In this document: positions 8,437-15,076 of the stretch, one piece after another
Layout of the letters: every line of letters begins with the position of its first letter
Numbering within the stretch: position 1 is the stretch's first letter
Assembly: GCA_038240335.1 (NCBI GenBank)
Contig: JBBSDV010000029.1
Coordinates: 1 to 20,752, forward strand
Direction of reading: 5' to 3'
DNA: 20,752 nt
Origin: JBBSDV01 sp038240335
GTDB taxonomy: Bacteria; Chloroflexota; Dehalococcoidia; DSTF01; JACRBR01
The notes under the pieces: generated by a model
What the model saw: only the letters and a program-made list of their open reading frames with translations
Told to the model about the DNA's origin: nothing
Databases searched by the model: none
Translations under genes and position numbers: made by a program

Positions 8437-8847
8437 CTACGTCGTCGAACCTGTAGAAGCGGTCGTCGGTTCGGTGAGACCCCGGACGTACGAATCGATC
8501 TGCCCGCGCAACCACACACGGCCGCTCGCGAGTTCTGCGATCGGACGAGGGAAGCCGGGCCGATCAGCATAGTCGCGGATGAAATTCGAACGTTGGACTC
8601 CGAGCATCGCCGCTGCTTCCTTGACCCCGACGAGCGCATCGAGCGTGATCTCGTCGAGCGACCCGCCGATGCGGTTCGATGCGTTCACCACTTCGAGGCC
8701 AAGGACACGCCCACCGGCATCGAAATCAATCGCGACGTCTTCGTCGACGCGTAGGGTGCGCGTTACGCAGCCCTGATCAAGCGCACGCTTTGAAAGCGCG
8801 AGATACAAGAGATCGTTCTCAACGTCGGTCTGAATGACAAGATCCAT
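8437..8847 (-). CDS. DUF2283 - helix-turn-helix fusion, antitoxin-like DNA-binding protein
   Basis: A 136-residue protein with two parts. Residues 1-58 match DUF2283: MDLVIQTDVENDLLYLALS, a strand pair, then AIDFDAGGRVLGLEVVNAS. Residues about 70-125 look like an AlpA/MerR-type helix-turn-helix (LVGVKEAAAMLGVQRSNFIRD, then PRPIAELASGRVWLRGQIDSY with the wing Trp). DUF2283 proteins commonly follow DUF4258 genes in toxin-antitoxin-like pairs, and the remains of a DUF4258 gene lie 3 nt upstream here. The HTH probably provides autoregulation. mutS starts 34 nt downstream on the same strand, so this pair probably drives or co-regulates mutS transcription. The toxin-antitoxin assignment is from family context; no toxicity can be read from sequence. 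Confidence 0.75.
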   Translation of the reverse strand: MDLVIQTDVENDLLYLALSKRALDQGCVTRTLRVDEDVAIDFDAGGRVLGLEVVNASNRIGGSLDEITLDALVGVKEAAAMLGVQRSNFIRDYADRPGFPRPIAELASGRVWLRGQIDSYVRGLTEPTTASTGSTT

Positions 8848-8850
8848 TGG

Positions 8851-9083
8851 TCACTCCCAGATTGCACTGATAACGACGATCGAGCGCTCGACATGCCGGT
8901 AGATCACGAGCAGTACACCGCGGCGATCCATTCGTTGTCGCGCCTCTGCTCTGCCGTCGGCGCGAAACGTAGTCGCGAAAGCGGTGCGGCCAGCGCGCGG
9001 TGCACGTCGCCCTCATCGATGTTTCGTTGCCTCATTCGAAACAGAGCGTGTTCGAGGAACACGACTTCGGTTGGCTTGGGCAT
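8851..9083 (-). pseudogene. DUF4258 (toxin-like) gene with a -1 frameshift
   Basis: From ATG 9083 the frame reads MPKPTEVVFLEHALFRMRQR then NIDEGDVHRALAAP, a typical DUF4258 N-terminus (EHAxxRMRQRxIxExDV). It stops prematurely near 8906. The -1 frame continues the family pattern (FRADGRAEARQRMDRRGVLL, then VIYRHVERSIVVISAIWE) and ends in TGA at 8851-8853, 3 nt before the next gene's ATG, which is where an operonic stop is expected. Adding one base in the A3 run at 8965-8967 (T3 on the coding strand) restores a continuous 77-residue protein. Either the toxin is inactivated, or this is a homopolymer assembly error, or (less likely, as no clear slippery heptamer is seen) frameshifting is programmed. 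Confidence 0.7.
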
Positions 9084-9085
9084 AT

Positions 9086-9100
9086 GATAACATCATTATC
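9086..9100 (-). promoter_or_regulatory. inverted repeat / -10 region of the DUF4258-DUF2283-mutS operon
   Basis: GATAA-CATCA-TTATC forms a perfect 5-bp-arm inverted repeat 2 nt upstream of the DUF4258 ATG. On the minus strand it contains GATAAT, a good -10 hexamer, which would place the transcript start almost at the ATG (near-leaderless; there is no Shine-Dalgarno). The position overlapping the promoter is what an autoregulating antitoxin operator would occupy. It is AT-rich against a GC-rich background. Inference only. Confidence 0.45.
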
Positions 9101-9214
9101 GTACAAGCGCGGGACGTTCACGACCGTCCGATAATAGAACACACGTTCTCACCGCAACTTGCGAGGCATCGAGGCAGTGCTGCCTCGGTCGCGGACACGC
9201 ATCGAGAATCACCC

Positions 9215-12166
9215 CTATCGATCGCGCTCCGCGCTTTTGGCGATCGCGGCTTGCGCCGCCGCGAGGCGGGCGATCGGCACACGGAAGGGGGAGCAGCTGA
9301 CGTAGTCGAGACCGAGTTCGTGGAAGAAGGTGATGCTGCGCGGGTCGCCGCCGTGCTCGCCGCAGACGCCGAGCTTGATCGCCGGCCGCGTGCCACGTCC
9401 GGCATCGATCGCCAGCTTCATCACGGCGCCGACGCCCGCCTGGTCGATCGTCTCGAAGGGGTTGTCCTTGAGGAGACCCATCTCCAGGTAGCGGCCGAGG
9501 AACTTGCCCTCGGCGTCGTCGCGGCTGCAACCCAGCGTCGTCTGCGTCAGGTCGTTCGTACCGAACGAGAAGAACTGCGCCGTCTTCGCGATCTCGCCCG
9601 CGGTCAGCGCCGCGCGCGGCAGTTCGATCATCGTGCCGAACTGGTACTTGATCTGCGCCCCCGCGGCTTCCATCTCCCGGCGCGCCGTCGTCTCGAGCAG
9701 CGTGCGCAGGTGCGTCAGCTCCGTCTCGAAGCCGACGAGCGGGATCATGATCTCCGGCAGCACCTCAATCCCCTCCGCTGCCAGCTTGATCGCGGCACAG
9801 AAGATCGCCCGCACCTGCATCTCGTTGATCTCGGGATAGAGGATGCCGAGACGGCAGCCGCGCAGGCCGAGCATCGGGTTCTGCTCCCGGATCGCGTTGA
9901 CGTTCGCGAGCATCGCTTCCTTCTCGCGCAGCTCCAGCGAGTCCGGCGCCGTAATCCGCAGCCGCGTCACGTCCTCGAGCAGGGCGTCGTGGTCGGGCAG
10001 GAACTCATGCATCGGCGGGTCGATCAGCCGGATCGTCACGGGCTTGCCGGCCATGATCCGGAAGATCTCCTCGAAGTCGCCCTGCTGCATCGGCAAGATG
10101 TGTTCCAGCGCGCCGCGATAATGGCCCATCGGGCCCTCCATGCGGCCGAGGACATCGTGCAGGCGCTGCTCCAGCATCGCCTTCTTCTCGGATGACGCCC
10201 CCTCGATCTCCTTGCGCAGCGCGGTCGCTTCGGCTTCGAGGTTCTTCGCGTCGGCCGCCGCCAGCAGCATCTCGCGGACGACGGGGAGACGCTCCTTCTG
10301 CAGGAACATGTGCTCCGTCCGGCAGAGGCCGATGCCCTCGGCGCCGAACTCGATCGCCTTGCCGGCATCGGTCGGCGTGTCGGCGTTCGTCCGCACCTTG
10401 AGCCGGCGCGTCTCGTCAGCCCACGTCAGCAGCTCCGTCAGCTCAGGCGAGAATGTTGCTTCCTCCGCCGGCACGACGCCAAGCAGCACGTTGCCCGTCG
10501 AGCCGTCGATCGTCAGGAACTGGCCCTCGCTGATCGTGACGCCGTGGATCGAGAAGCTCCGTGCGCCTTCGTCGACCGTGATCGACTCGCATCCCGCAAT
10601 GCACGGCTTGCCGAAGCCGCGCGCGACAAGCGCCGCGTGGCTGCTCTTGCCGCCGCGCGCCGTGAGGATGCCCTGCGATGCGTGCATGCCCTGCACGTCG
10701 TCCGGCGACGTCTCCTCGCGCACGAGGATCACCGGCTCGCTCTTGCCGCGCGTCGACGCCTCTTCCGAGTCAAACACGGCGACGCCCGACGCGGCGCCCG
10801 GCGATGCCGCGAGGCCGCGGGCGATCTCGATGAAACGCGCGCGCGCGAGCAGCGAGGAAAGCAGCTCGTCTCGCGCATCCTCGTCTTTCGCCATCCAGTC
10901 GCGCGTGGAGATCGTCTCGATCGCGCCGTCCTGTTCGTACACCAGCGCCGGCTTCGATCCGGCGACGCCGGCGACGGCTGAGGCGATCTCGGGCAGCAGG
11001 ATGATTTTCGCGCGGGGATCGACGTGCGGGTGCAGCAGGTCGTCGAGCCGATCCGGGACGACGCGGTTGAGCGCCGTCGCACGGTCGATCAGCCCCTCTG
11101 CGGTCATGTCGACGGCGATCTTCACGGCCGCCGCGGTTGCGCGCTTGGCGACGCGGCACTGAAGGAAGTACAGCCGCCCCTTCTCGAACGTGAACTCGAC
11201 GTCCATCATGTCGTGGTAGTGGAGCTCCAGCGTCTCGCAGATGTCGGCGAACTGCTTGTAGAGCGGCGGATTGTCGCGCTCGAGCTGGCCGATGTCGGAC
11301 GGCGTCCTGATGCCCGCGACGACGTCCTCGCCCTGCGCGTTTACCAGGTACTCGCCCGTCACCCTGCGCTCACCCGTCGAGGAGTCGCGCGTGAAGGCCA
11401 CGCCCGTGCCGGAGTCGCTGCCCATATTTCCGAAGACCATCGTCTGGATGTTGACGGCCGTGCCGAGGTCGTGCGGGATCTTCTCGATCTCGCGGTAGCG
11501 GAACGCGCGCTCGTTGTTCCAGGAGTCGAAGACGGCGCGAATCGCCAGCTCGAGCTGCTGCATCGGATCTTCGGGAAAGTCATTGCCCGTCTCGCGCTTG
11601 ACGTGCGCCTTGAACTGCTTGACGACGGCCTTCAGCGCGTCTGGCTGCAACTGTGAGTCCTCGCTGACGCCGGCAGCCTTCTTGGCGTCGTCGAAGATGC
11701 GGTCGAACGTTTTGCGCTCCAGTCCGAGGACGATGTCCGAAAACATCATGATGAAGCGCCGGTAGGCGTCGTAGGCGAAGCGCTCGTTCGCGCTGGCATC
11801 GATCAGGCCGCGGAGTGTGGTGTCGTTGAGGCCGAGATTGAGCACCGTGTCCATCATGCCGGGCATCGAGAACTTGGCGCCGCTCCGCACCGATACGAGC
11901 AGCGGCGAACCTGGATCACCGAGCTTCTTCGCGGCGGCGTCCTCGACCGTCGCAAGCGCCGCCCGCACGTCGTCCATCAGGCCGGCGGGCAGTCGCATGT
12001 TGTTCGCGGTGTAGGCGTTGCAGGCCTCGGTCGTGATCGTGAATCCGGGCGGTACCGGCAGCCCGAGGTTGGTCATCTCGGCGAGGTTCGCGCCTTTGCC
12101 GCCGAGCAGGTCCTTCTGGTCCTTGTGACCCTCCCGGAACAGATAGACGAACTTCTTCTTCGACAT
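9215..12166 (-). CDS. ppdK: pyruvate, phosphate dikinase
   Basis: It catalyses pyruvate + ATP + Pi <=> PEP + AMP + PPi in the cytosol, linking glycolysis and gluconeogenesis. I start at ATG 12166 (MSKKKFVYLFREG) because CAGGAG lies 7 nt upstream; the frame stays open 19 codons further without support. The 983-residue protein shows the ATP-grasp N-terminus (LLGGKGANLAEM, K24), VSVRSGAKFSMPGMMDT, the swivelling phosphohistidine domain with H510 in GGKSSHAALVARG, and the PEP/pyruvate barrel with the catalytic C935 in VCGEHGGDP and the C-terminal SPFRVPIARLAAAQAA. It is about 110 residues longer than clostridial PPDK (~874). The excess lies at ~385-445 (linker before the His domain) and ~630-695 (a charged, coiled-coil-like stretch, LEAEATALRKEIEGASSEKK, at the start of the barrel). 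No PPDK regulatory protein gene is in the window. Confidence 0.97.
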   Translation of the reverse strand: MSKKKFVYLFREGHKDQKDLLGGKGANLAEMTNLGLPVPPGFTITTEACNAYTANNMRLPAGLMDDVRAALATVEDAAAKKLGDPGSPLLVSVRSGAKFSMPGMMDTVLNLGLNDTTLRGLIDASANERFAYDAYRRFIMMFSDIVLGLERKTFDRIFDDAKKAAGVSEDSQLQPDALKAVVKQFKAHVKRETGNDFPEDPMQQLELAIRAVFDSWNNERAFRYREIEKIPHDLGTAVNIQTMVFGNMGSDSGTGVAFTRDSSTGERRVTGEYLVNAQGEDVVAGIRTPSDIGQLERDNPPLYKQFADICETLELHYHDMMDVEFTFEKGRLYFLQCRVAKRATAAAVKIAVDMTAEGLIDRATALNRVVPDRLDDLLHPHVDPRAKIILLPEIASAVAGVAGSKPALVYEQDGAIETISTRDWMAKDEDARDELLSSLLARARFIEIARGLAASPGAASGVAVFDSEEASTRGKSEPVILVREETSPDDVQGMHASQGILTARGGKSSHAALVARGFGKPCIAGCESITVDEGARSFSIHGVTISEGQFLTIDGSTGNVLLGVVPAEEATFSPELTELLTWADETRRLKVRTNADTPTDAGKAIEFGAEGIGLCRTEHMFLQKERLPVVREMLLAAADAKNLEAEATALRKEIEGASSEKKAMLEQRLHDVLGRMEGPMGHYRGALEHILPMQQGDFEEIFRIMAGKPVTIRLIDPPMHEFLPDHDALLEDVTRLRITAPDSLELREKEAMLANVNAIREQNPMLGLRGCRLGILYPEINEMQVRAIFCAAIKLAAEGIEVLPEIMIPLVGFETELTHLRTLLETTARREMEAAGAQIKYQFGTMIELPRAALTAGEIAKTAQFFSFGTNDLTQTTLGCSRDDAEGKFLGRYLEMGLLKDNPFETIDQAGVGAVMKLAIDAGRGTRPAIKLGVCGEHGGDPRSITFFHELGLDYVSCSPFRVPIARLAAAQAAIAKSAERDR

Positions 12167-12375
12167 GACGTGCTCCTGCTCTAGTTTGTCGTACTCGTTC
12201 GCATCGACGGCGAGCGCGCGCAATCCCGGTCCCTAGGTTTCCGTGATCAGGTTGCAATGCTGTCGCGAGATGCGAGTCCTGATGAGAAAGCCGCCCGTTC
12301 TCCGCCCAAGGTGCGACGTGCGGGGGCGTCTGCATTCGTCGCTATGCTCGCCGGATCGATGATCGCCCTTGGTTC

Positions 12376-12389
12376 TTGCGCACGCGCAA
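12376..12389. promoter_or_regulatory. palindrome TTGCGC-AC-GCGCAA at the ppdK transcript start
   Basis: A perfect 6-bp-arm inverted repeat with a 2-nt centre, placed 10-23 nt downstream of the TATAAT box on the minus strand. A repressor bound there would cover the start site, so it is a candidate operator. It could equally be a short RNA hairpin at the 5' end of the leader. Confidence 0.4.
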
Positions 12390-12398
12390 AAGCGCAGC

Positions 12399-12426
12399 AT
12401 TATAGCGCCACCGCCCTCTACACAAG
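12399..12426 (-). promoter_or_regulatory. sigma-70-type promoter of ppdK
   Basis: The minus strand has a perfect TATAAT at 12404-12399. Upstream, a weak -35 (CTTGTG, 16-nt spacer, or TTGTGT, 15-nt spacer) lies at 12420-12426. The predicted start near 12392 leaves a leader of about 225 nt before the ppdK ATG. Confidence 0.55.
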
Positions 12427-12475
12427 AGCCTGCAAATAATCGAACGAGAAGCCGCCGCAAAGGTTACAGGAAGGA

Positions 12476-12505
12476 CCCTCGGCCTCCGCACGGACTGCCG
12501 AAGGG
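12476..12505 (-). terminator. hairpin downstream of the peroxiredoxin gene
   Basis: CCCTCGGC (12476-12483) pairs with GCCGAAGGG (12497-12505) with one bulged A and a 13-nt loop. On the minus strand it lies about 64 nt after the peroxiredoxin stop and is followed by a pyrimidine-rich run (TCCTTCCTG), so it may act as a weak terminator. Confidence 0.4.
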
Positions 12506-12568
12506 AGTGATAGGGATGCCCGAAGCGTTAGATGCGCAGCTACGAGCGGCGGTGTCAGCACACGATCG

Positions 12569-13024
12569 TTATCCGCCGACGCCGGCGTCGGACATCGCGC
12601 CGAGGATCGCCCCCGTCGCCGGCATGCCGCGCTCGTAGAAGCGCACGACCCCTTCGCGGTCGATGCCGACGACGGTGCGGTTGACCAGCGTGATGATCGG
12701 GATCGGCATCAGTGCGTCGTAGGCGCGCGAGACCTTGCCTCCGGCGTCAAGGAGCAGCGGCGTCTTGAAGCCGTGCTTCTCGGCGAACTTCTTGTGCGTC
12801 CCCGCGCTGCCCGGGTTGACGCCGAATACCTCGACCCCTGCGGAAACGTACTTGTCGTAATCGTCGCGGGCGGCGCAGAGCTGCTTTGTGCAGCCAGGCG
12901 TGTTGTCGGCGGGATAGAACATCAGCACGACGGCCGACTTGCCGCGAAAGTCCGTCAGCCGCACGTCCTTCCCGTTCTCATCCTCGAGTTCGAACTCCGG
13001 CGCCTGCTGGCCCACGGTGATCAT
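12569..13024 (-). CDS. bcp: Bcp/PrxQ-type thiol peroxiredoxin
   Basis: A 151-residue AhpC/TSA-family peroxidase reducing H2O2 and organic hydroperoxides with thioredoxin-type donors. It has the motif P38-x3-T42-x2-C45: C45 is the peroxidatic Cys (DNTPGCTKQLC) and C50, five residues on, is the usual PrxQ resolving Cys. The thioredoxin fold is evident (VGQQAPEFELEDENG at the start, AVVLMFYPAD before the active site). It is cytosolic, with no signal peptide. ATG 13024 follows GGAGGGA. It is transcribed away from the ferredoxin gene, and the two share a 322-nt divergent spacer. With the ferredoxin, iron permease-like and hemerythrin genes that follow, it forms an iron/oxygen-handling neighbourhood. 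Confidence 0.93.
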   Translation of the reverse strand: MITVGQQAPEFELEDENGKDVRLTDFRGKSAVVLMFYPADNTPGCTKQLCAARDDYDKYVSAGVEVFGVNPGSAGTHKKFAEKHGFKTPLLLDAGGKVSRAYDALMPIPIITLVNRTVVGIDREGVVRFYERGMPATGAILGAMSDAGVGG

Positions 13025-13346
13025 GGAGTCCCTCCGTCGTACTAGGTTCGCGCTGGCGTGTCCGAGACGCGCTCGCCGCCCCAGTATCGCACGTTCGAGC
13101 GTTCAGTCGCGCCATCGGGGGGTCCGATGCTCGATCGCGCACACGCGCGCCGCTGGCGGCGTCGTCAGCGCCGATGCGAGCGCCATGACACTCCGCCTCC
13201 AGCCGCATCTTCCTGATCTCTAACTACCAATCACCAGCCTCCGCCGGCGAATATCGTAAGTAAATAGTGCCAAATACCACTTCACACAGGCGGGAAGGGT
13301 TTCTAGAATGGCGTCGGACTTACGTGCAAGATTCGAAGGAGGCCCC
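13025..13346. other. divergent intergenic region between peroxiredoxin and ferredoxin
   Basis: 322 nt with no gene I can support. The ferredoxin side has a clear plus-strand promoter (13281-13309) preceded by an AT-rich patch (about 13245-13280), unusual in this GC-rich window and possibly an UP-like element. I could not find a convincing -10/-35 pair for the peroxiredoxin gene. Confidence 0.6.
13281..13309 (+). promoter_or_regulatory. strong sigma-70-type promoter of the ferredoxin gene
   Basis: TTCACA (13281-13286; one mismatch to TTGACA), a 17-nt spacer, and TAGAAT (13304-13309; one mismatch to TATAAT). The predicted start near 13316 gives a ~30-nt leader containing AAGGAGG just before the ATG at 13347. 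This is the best promoter in the window and suggests high expression. Confidence 0.75.
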
Positions 13347-13634
13347 ATGACCTACGTCATCACTGACCCGTGCATCGGCACGAAAGACCGCTCGTGCGTC
13401 GACGTCTGCCCCGTGGACTGCATCCACGACGACGGCGACGAGGACAAGATTCTGTACATCGACCCGGACGAGTGCATCGACTGCGGCGCTTGCGAGCCGG
13501 CCTGTCCGGTCAACGCCATCTTCGCCGAGGACGACGTGCCCGACGCCGCGAAGCCCTACACCGAGATCAACGCGATCTGGTTTAAGGACAAGGATGCGGC
13601 GCGCCAGAAGGTCGACGCCATCGCACCCGCGTAA
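13347..13634 (+). CDS. fdxA: 7Fe ferredoxin ([3Fe-4S][4Fe-4S])
   Basis: A 95-residue acidic electron carrier of the Azotobacter FdI / FdxA type. ATG 13347 is chosen over the open frame from 13308 because AAGGAGG (13336-13342) directly precedes it. Cys pattern: C9 and C17 plus C53 fit the 3Fe-4S site, with T12 where an 8Fe ferredoxin has Cys; C21, C43, C46 and C49 fit the 4Fe-4S site (CIDCGACEPACP). C25 corresponds to the extra free Cys of FdI. After the clusters come the family's acidic segment FAEDDVPDAAKPYTEINAIWF and a short tail. The partner oxidoreductase is not in the window. It has its own promoter and a hairpin after the stop, so it is probably monocistronic. Confidence 0.95.
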   Translation: MTYVITDPCIGTKDRSCVDVCPVDCIHDDGDEDKILYIDPDECIDCGACEPACPVNAIFAEDDVPDAAKPYTEINAIWFKDKDAARQKVDAIAPA

Positions 13635-13663
13635 AGACAGTCGCGCGACACACTGCATGCCGG

Positions 13664-13684
13664 GGCCCACGCGAAACGTGGGCC
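13664..13684 (+). terminator. hairpin after the ferredoxin gene
   Basis: GGCCCACG / CGTGGGCC, an 8-bp perfect stem with loop CGAAA, 29 nt after the stop codon. No U-tract follows (TCGCTGCATC), so it may be a 3'-stabilising hairpin or need Rho. Confidence 0.55.
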
Positions 13685-13902
13685 TCGCTGCATCTCATCG
13701 GATCCCAGGGTCGCATGGCTCGCGTAGCTTGCGGTGAGGCGATTCGGTCGGCGATATCCCCGCCGATTCGGGATCAGTTCTCCGTTCCGATGCAATCGTT
13801 ACACATAGACAAGACGGCCGATTGTCGGGCTGGAATGCAAATGTGATGCGCTATTAGCCTCGCGCCACGGGGTCGTTAGCGACCGCCCCCAATACTCCAG
13901 AC

Positions 13903-14391
13903 ATGAACGAACTATTTCGCAAGTTCTCGCAGTCGACATCGATCGCGGCCGGCTCCGCGGCCGCGTTCTTCATCGCCTCCGCCGCGATCGTCGTCTGGGC
14001 GCTCTCGGGGCCGCTGTTCGCCTTCTCGACCACGTGGCAGCTCGTTATCAATACGAGCACGACGATCGTCACGTTCCTGATGGTGTTCTTGATCCAGAAC
14101 ACGCAGAACCGCGATTCGAAGGCGCTGCACCTCAAGCTCGACGAGCTCCTCCGCGCCGTGCATGGCGCGCGCACCGGCCTCGTCGGCCTCGAAGCCCTCT
14201 CCGACGAAGAGCTCGAGCACCTTCACAAGCAGCTCGAAGGCGTATCGAAGGCGCACGCTGACGCCGTCACGGAGCCGATTGCCGATGACATCGAAGAAGA
14301 GAAGGACGACGGTTCCCGTGTCGCCACGGCGGCATCGTCGAAGTCGAACCCATCGACAAACGGACGTCGATCCGAGCGCGTGCCCGACTGA
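13903..14391 (+). CDS. low-affinity iron permease family membrane protein
   Basis: A 162-residue protein matching the low-affinity iron permease family (PF04120). It starts with a short amphipathic N-terminus (MNELFRKFSQSTSIAAGS) and two membrane helices (about 19-37 and 45-65), with the hallmark GPLFAFSTTWQLVINTSTTI followed by VTFLMVFLIQNTQNRDSKAL. A cytosolic helical segment (KLDELLRAVHGARTG...LEALSDEEL) follows, then an acidic, Ser-rich low-complexity tail (125-162). Despite the family name, transport by the bacterial two-helix members is not well shown. No Shine-Dalgarno is visible before ATG 13903; a hairpin at 13871-13884 lies just upstream. The hemerythrin gene starts 67 nt downstream on the same strand, so the two may be co-transcribed. 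Confidence 0.85.
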   Translation: MNELFRKFSQSTSIAAGSAAAFFIASAAIVVWALSGPLFAFSTTWQLVINTSTTIVTFLMVFLIQNTQNRDSKALHLKLDELLRAVHGARTGLVGLEALSDEELEHLHKQLEGVSKAHADAVTEPIADDIEEEKDDGSRVATAASSKSNPSTNGRRSERVPD

Positions 14392-14458
14392 GCACGACGC
14401 ACCATCAACCATCCTGAGTTACGGAAAGCGGCACGGGCGTGCCTTAGAAGGAGACGCA

Positions 14459-14911
14459 ATGGATCCGATCGAGATGCTGAAGAAGGACCACAAGGAGGTC
14501 AAGGCGCTGTTCCGCGAGTACGAGGGCGCGGGCGACACGGCGTACAAGACCAAGCAGCAGATCGCCGAGAAGGTGATTTCTGAGCTGCGCCTGCACTCCA
14601 AGCTCGAGGAGCAGATCTTCTATCCGGCCGTCCAGAAGAAGGCCGACGAAGAGGGCAAGGATCTCGTCCTCGAAGGCATCGAGGAGCACCACGTCGTCGC
14701 CACGCTGATGGACGAGATCGCGGCGCTTCAGCCCGAGGACGAGACGTACGACGCGAAGTTCAAGGTGCTGACCGAGAACGTCGAGCATCACATCGAGGAG
14801 GAGGAAGGCGAGCTCTTCCCCGATGCAAAGAAGGCGCTCGGCGACGAGCTCGACGCCATCGGCGACAAGATGGCCGCCCTCAAGAAGCAACTACAGGCGC
14901 AGCCCGCCTAG
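14459..14911 (+). CDS. hemerythrin HHE domain-containing protein
   Basis: A 150-residue four-helix-bundle protein of the HHE cation-binding family, expected to hold a di-iron site for O2, NO or peroxide sensing, storage or detoxification. Candidate ligands fall at the four usual places: H11 (KKDHKEV); H46 and E50 (LHSKLEEQIFYP); H77/H78 (EEHHVVATLMDE); and H110/H111 with E114/E115 (VEHHIEEEEGELFP). It is soluble and rich in Lys/Glu, with no signal peptide. ATG 14459 follows AGAAGGAGA at ideal spacing. It lies downstream of the iron permease-like gene, and a strong hairpin follows its stop. Proteins of this group are often stress-induced; no operator is evident here. Confidence 0.95.
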   Translation: MDPIEMLKKDHKEVKALFREYEGAGDTAYKTKQQIAEKVISELRLHSKLEEQIFYPAVQKKADEEGKDLVLEGIEEHHVVATLMDEIAALQPEDETYDAKFKVLTENVEHHIEEEEGELFPDAKKALGDELDAIGDKMAALKKQLQAQPA

Positions 14912-14939
14912 CGGCGCTTCGATCGAATACGACTGTAAG

Positions 14940-14966
14940 AAGCGGCTTCCTTCGGGAAGCCGCTTT
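14940..14966. terminator. strong terminator between hemerythrin and dnaE
   Basis: A perfect 11-bp stem (14940-14950 with 14955-14965) capped by the stable tetraloop TTCG. AAG on the left and CTTT on the right give a short T-run. It lies 29 nt after the hemerythrin stop and between converging genes, so it may serve both strands. Confidence 0.8.
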
Positions 14967-15076
14967 CCGTTCGTCATGCCAGCATCCGCCATCTCGGTGG
15001 ACACTCGTGGTGTGGCGCTTGGCGTAAGAACTGCCGGCGCCGTGCTTACGGTGACCCCGACGCCCGAGGCGCGCCG

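Larger units (their letters stand above)
12167..12568. other. intergenic region between peroxiredoxin and ppdK: promoter, operator-like repeat and long leader
   Basis: About 400 nt without a supportable gene. On the minus strand it holds, in order, a hairpin downstream of the peroxiredoxin gene (12505-12476), an AT-richer patch (about 12445-12430), the ppdK -10 box (12404-12399), a palindrome at the expected transcript start (12376-12389) and a ~225-nt leader before the ppdK ATG. I see no riboswitch consensus that I can name in the leader. Confidence 0.6.

Noticed and set aside
8984..10195. A 403-codon plus-strand open frame opposite ppdK.
   Set aside because: Low-complexity Arg/Ala/Glu/Leu-rich translation with no family pattern; the minus strand encodes an unmistakable PPDK.
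12257..12439. Plus-strand 60-codon frame with a lipobox-like ALGSC.
   Set aside because: No ribosome binding site, it lies across the minus-strand ppdK promoter and leader, and the resemblance to a lipoprotein signal is short.
12516..12638. Small plus-strand frame (40 codons, MPEALDAQLRAAVSAHDRYP...) after AAGGGAGTGATAGGG.
   Set aside because: The second half is antisense to the peroxiredoxin C-terminus, and the apparent ribosome binding site is part of a hairpin better explained as the peroxiredoxin terminator. No family match. A peptide or transcript would revive it.
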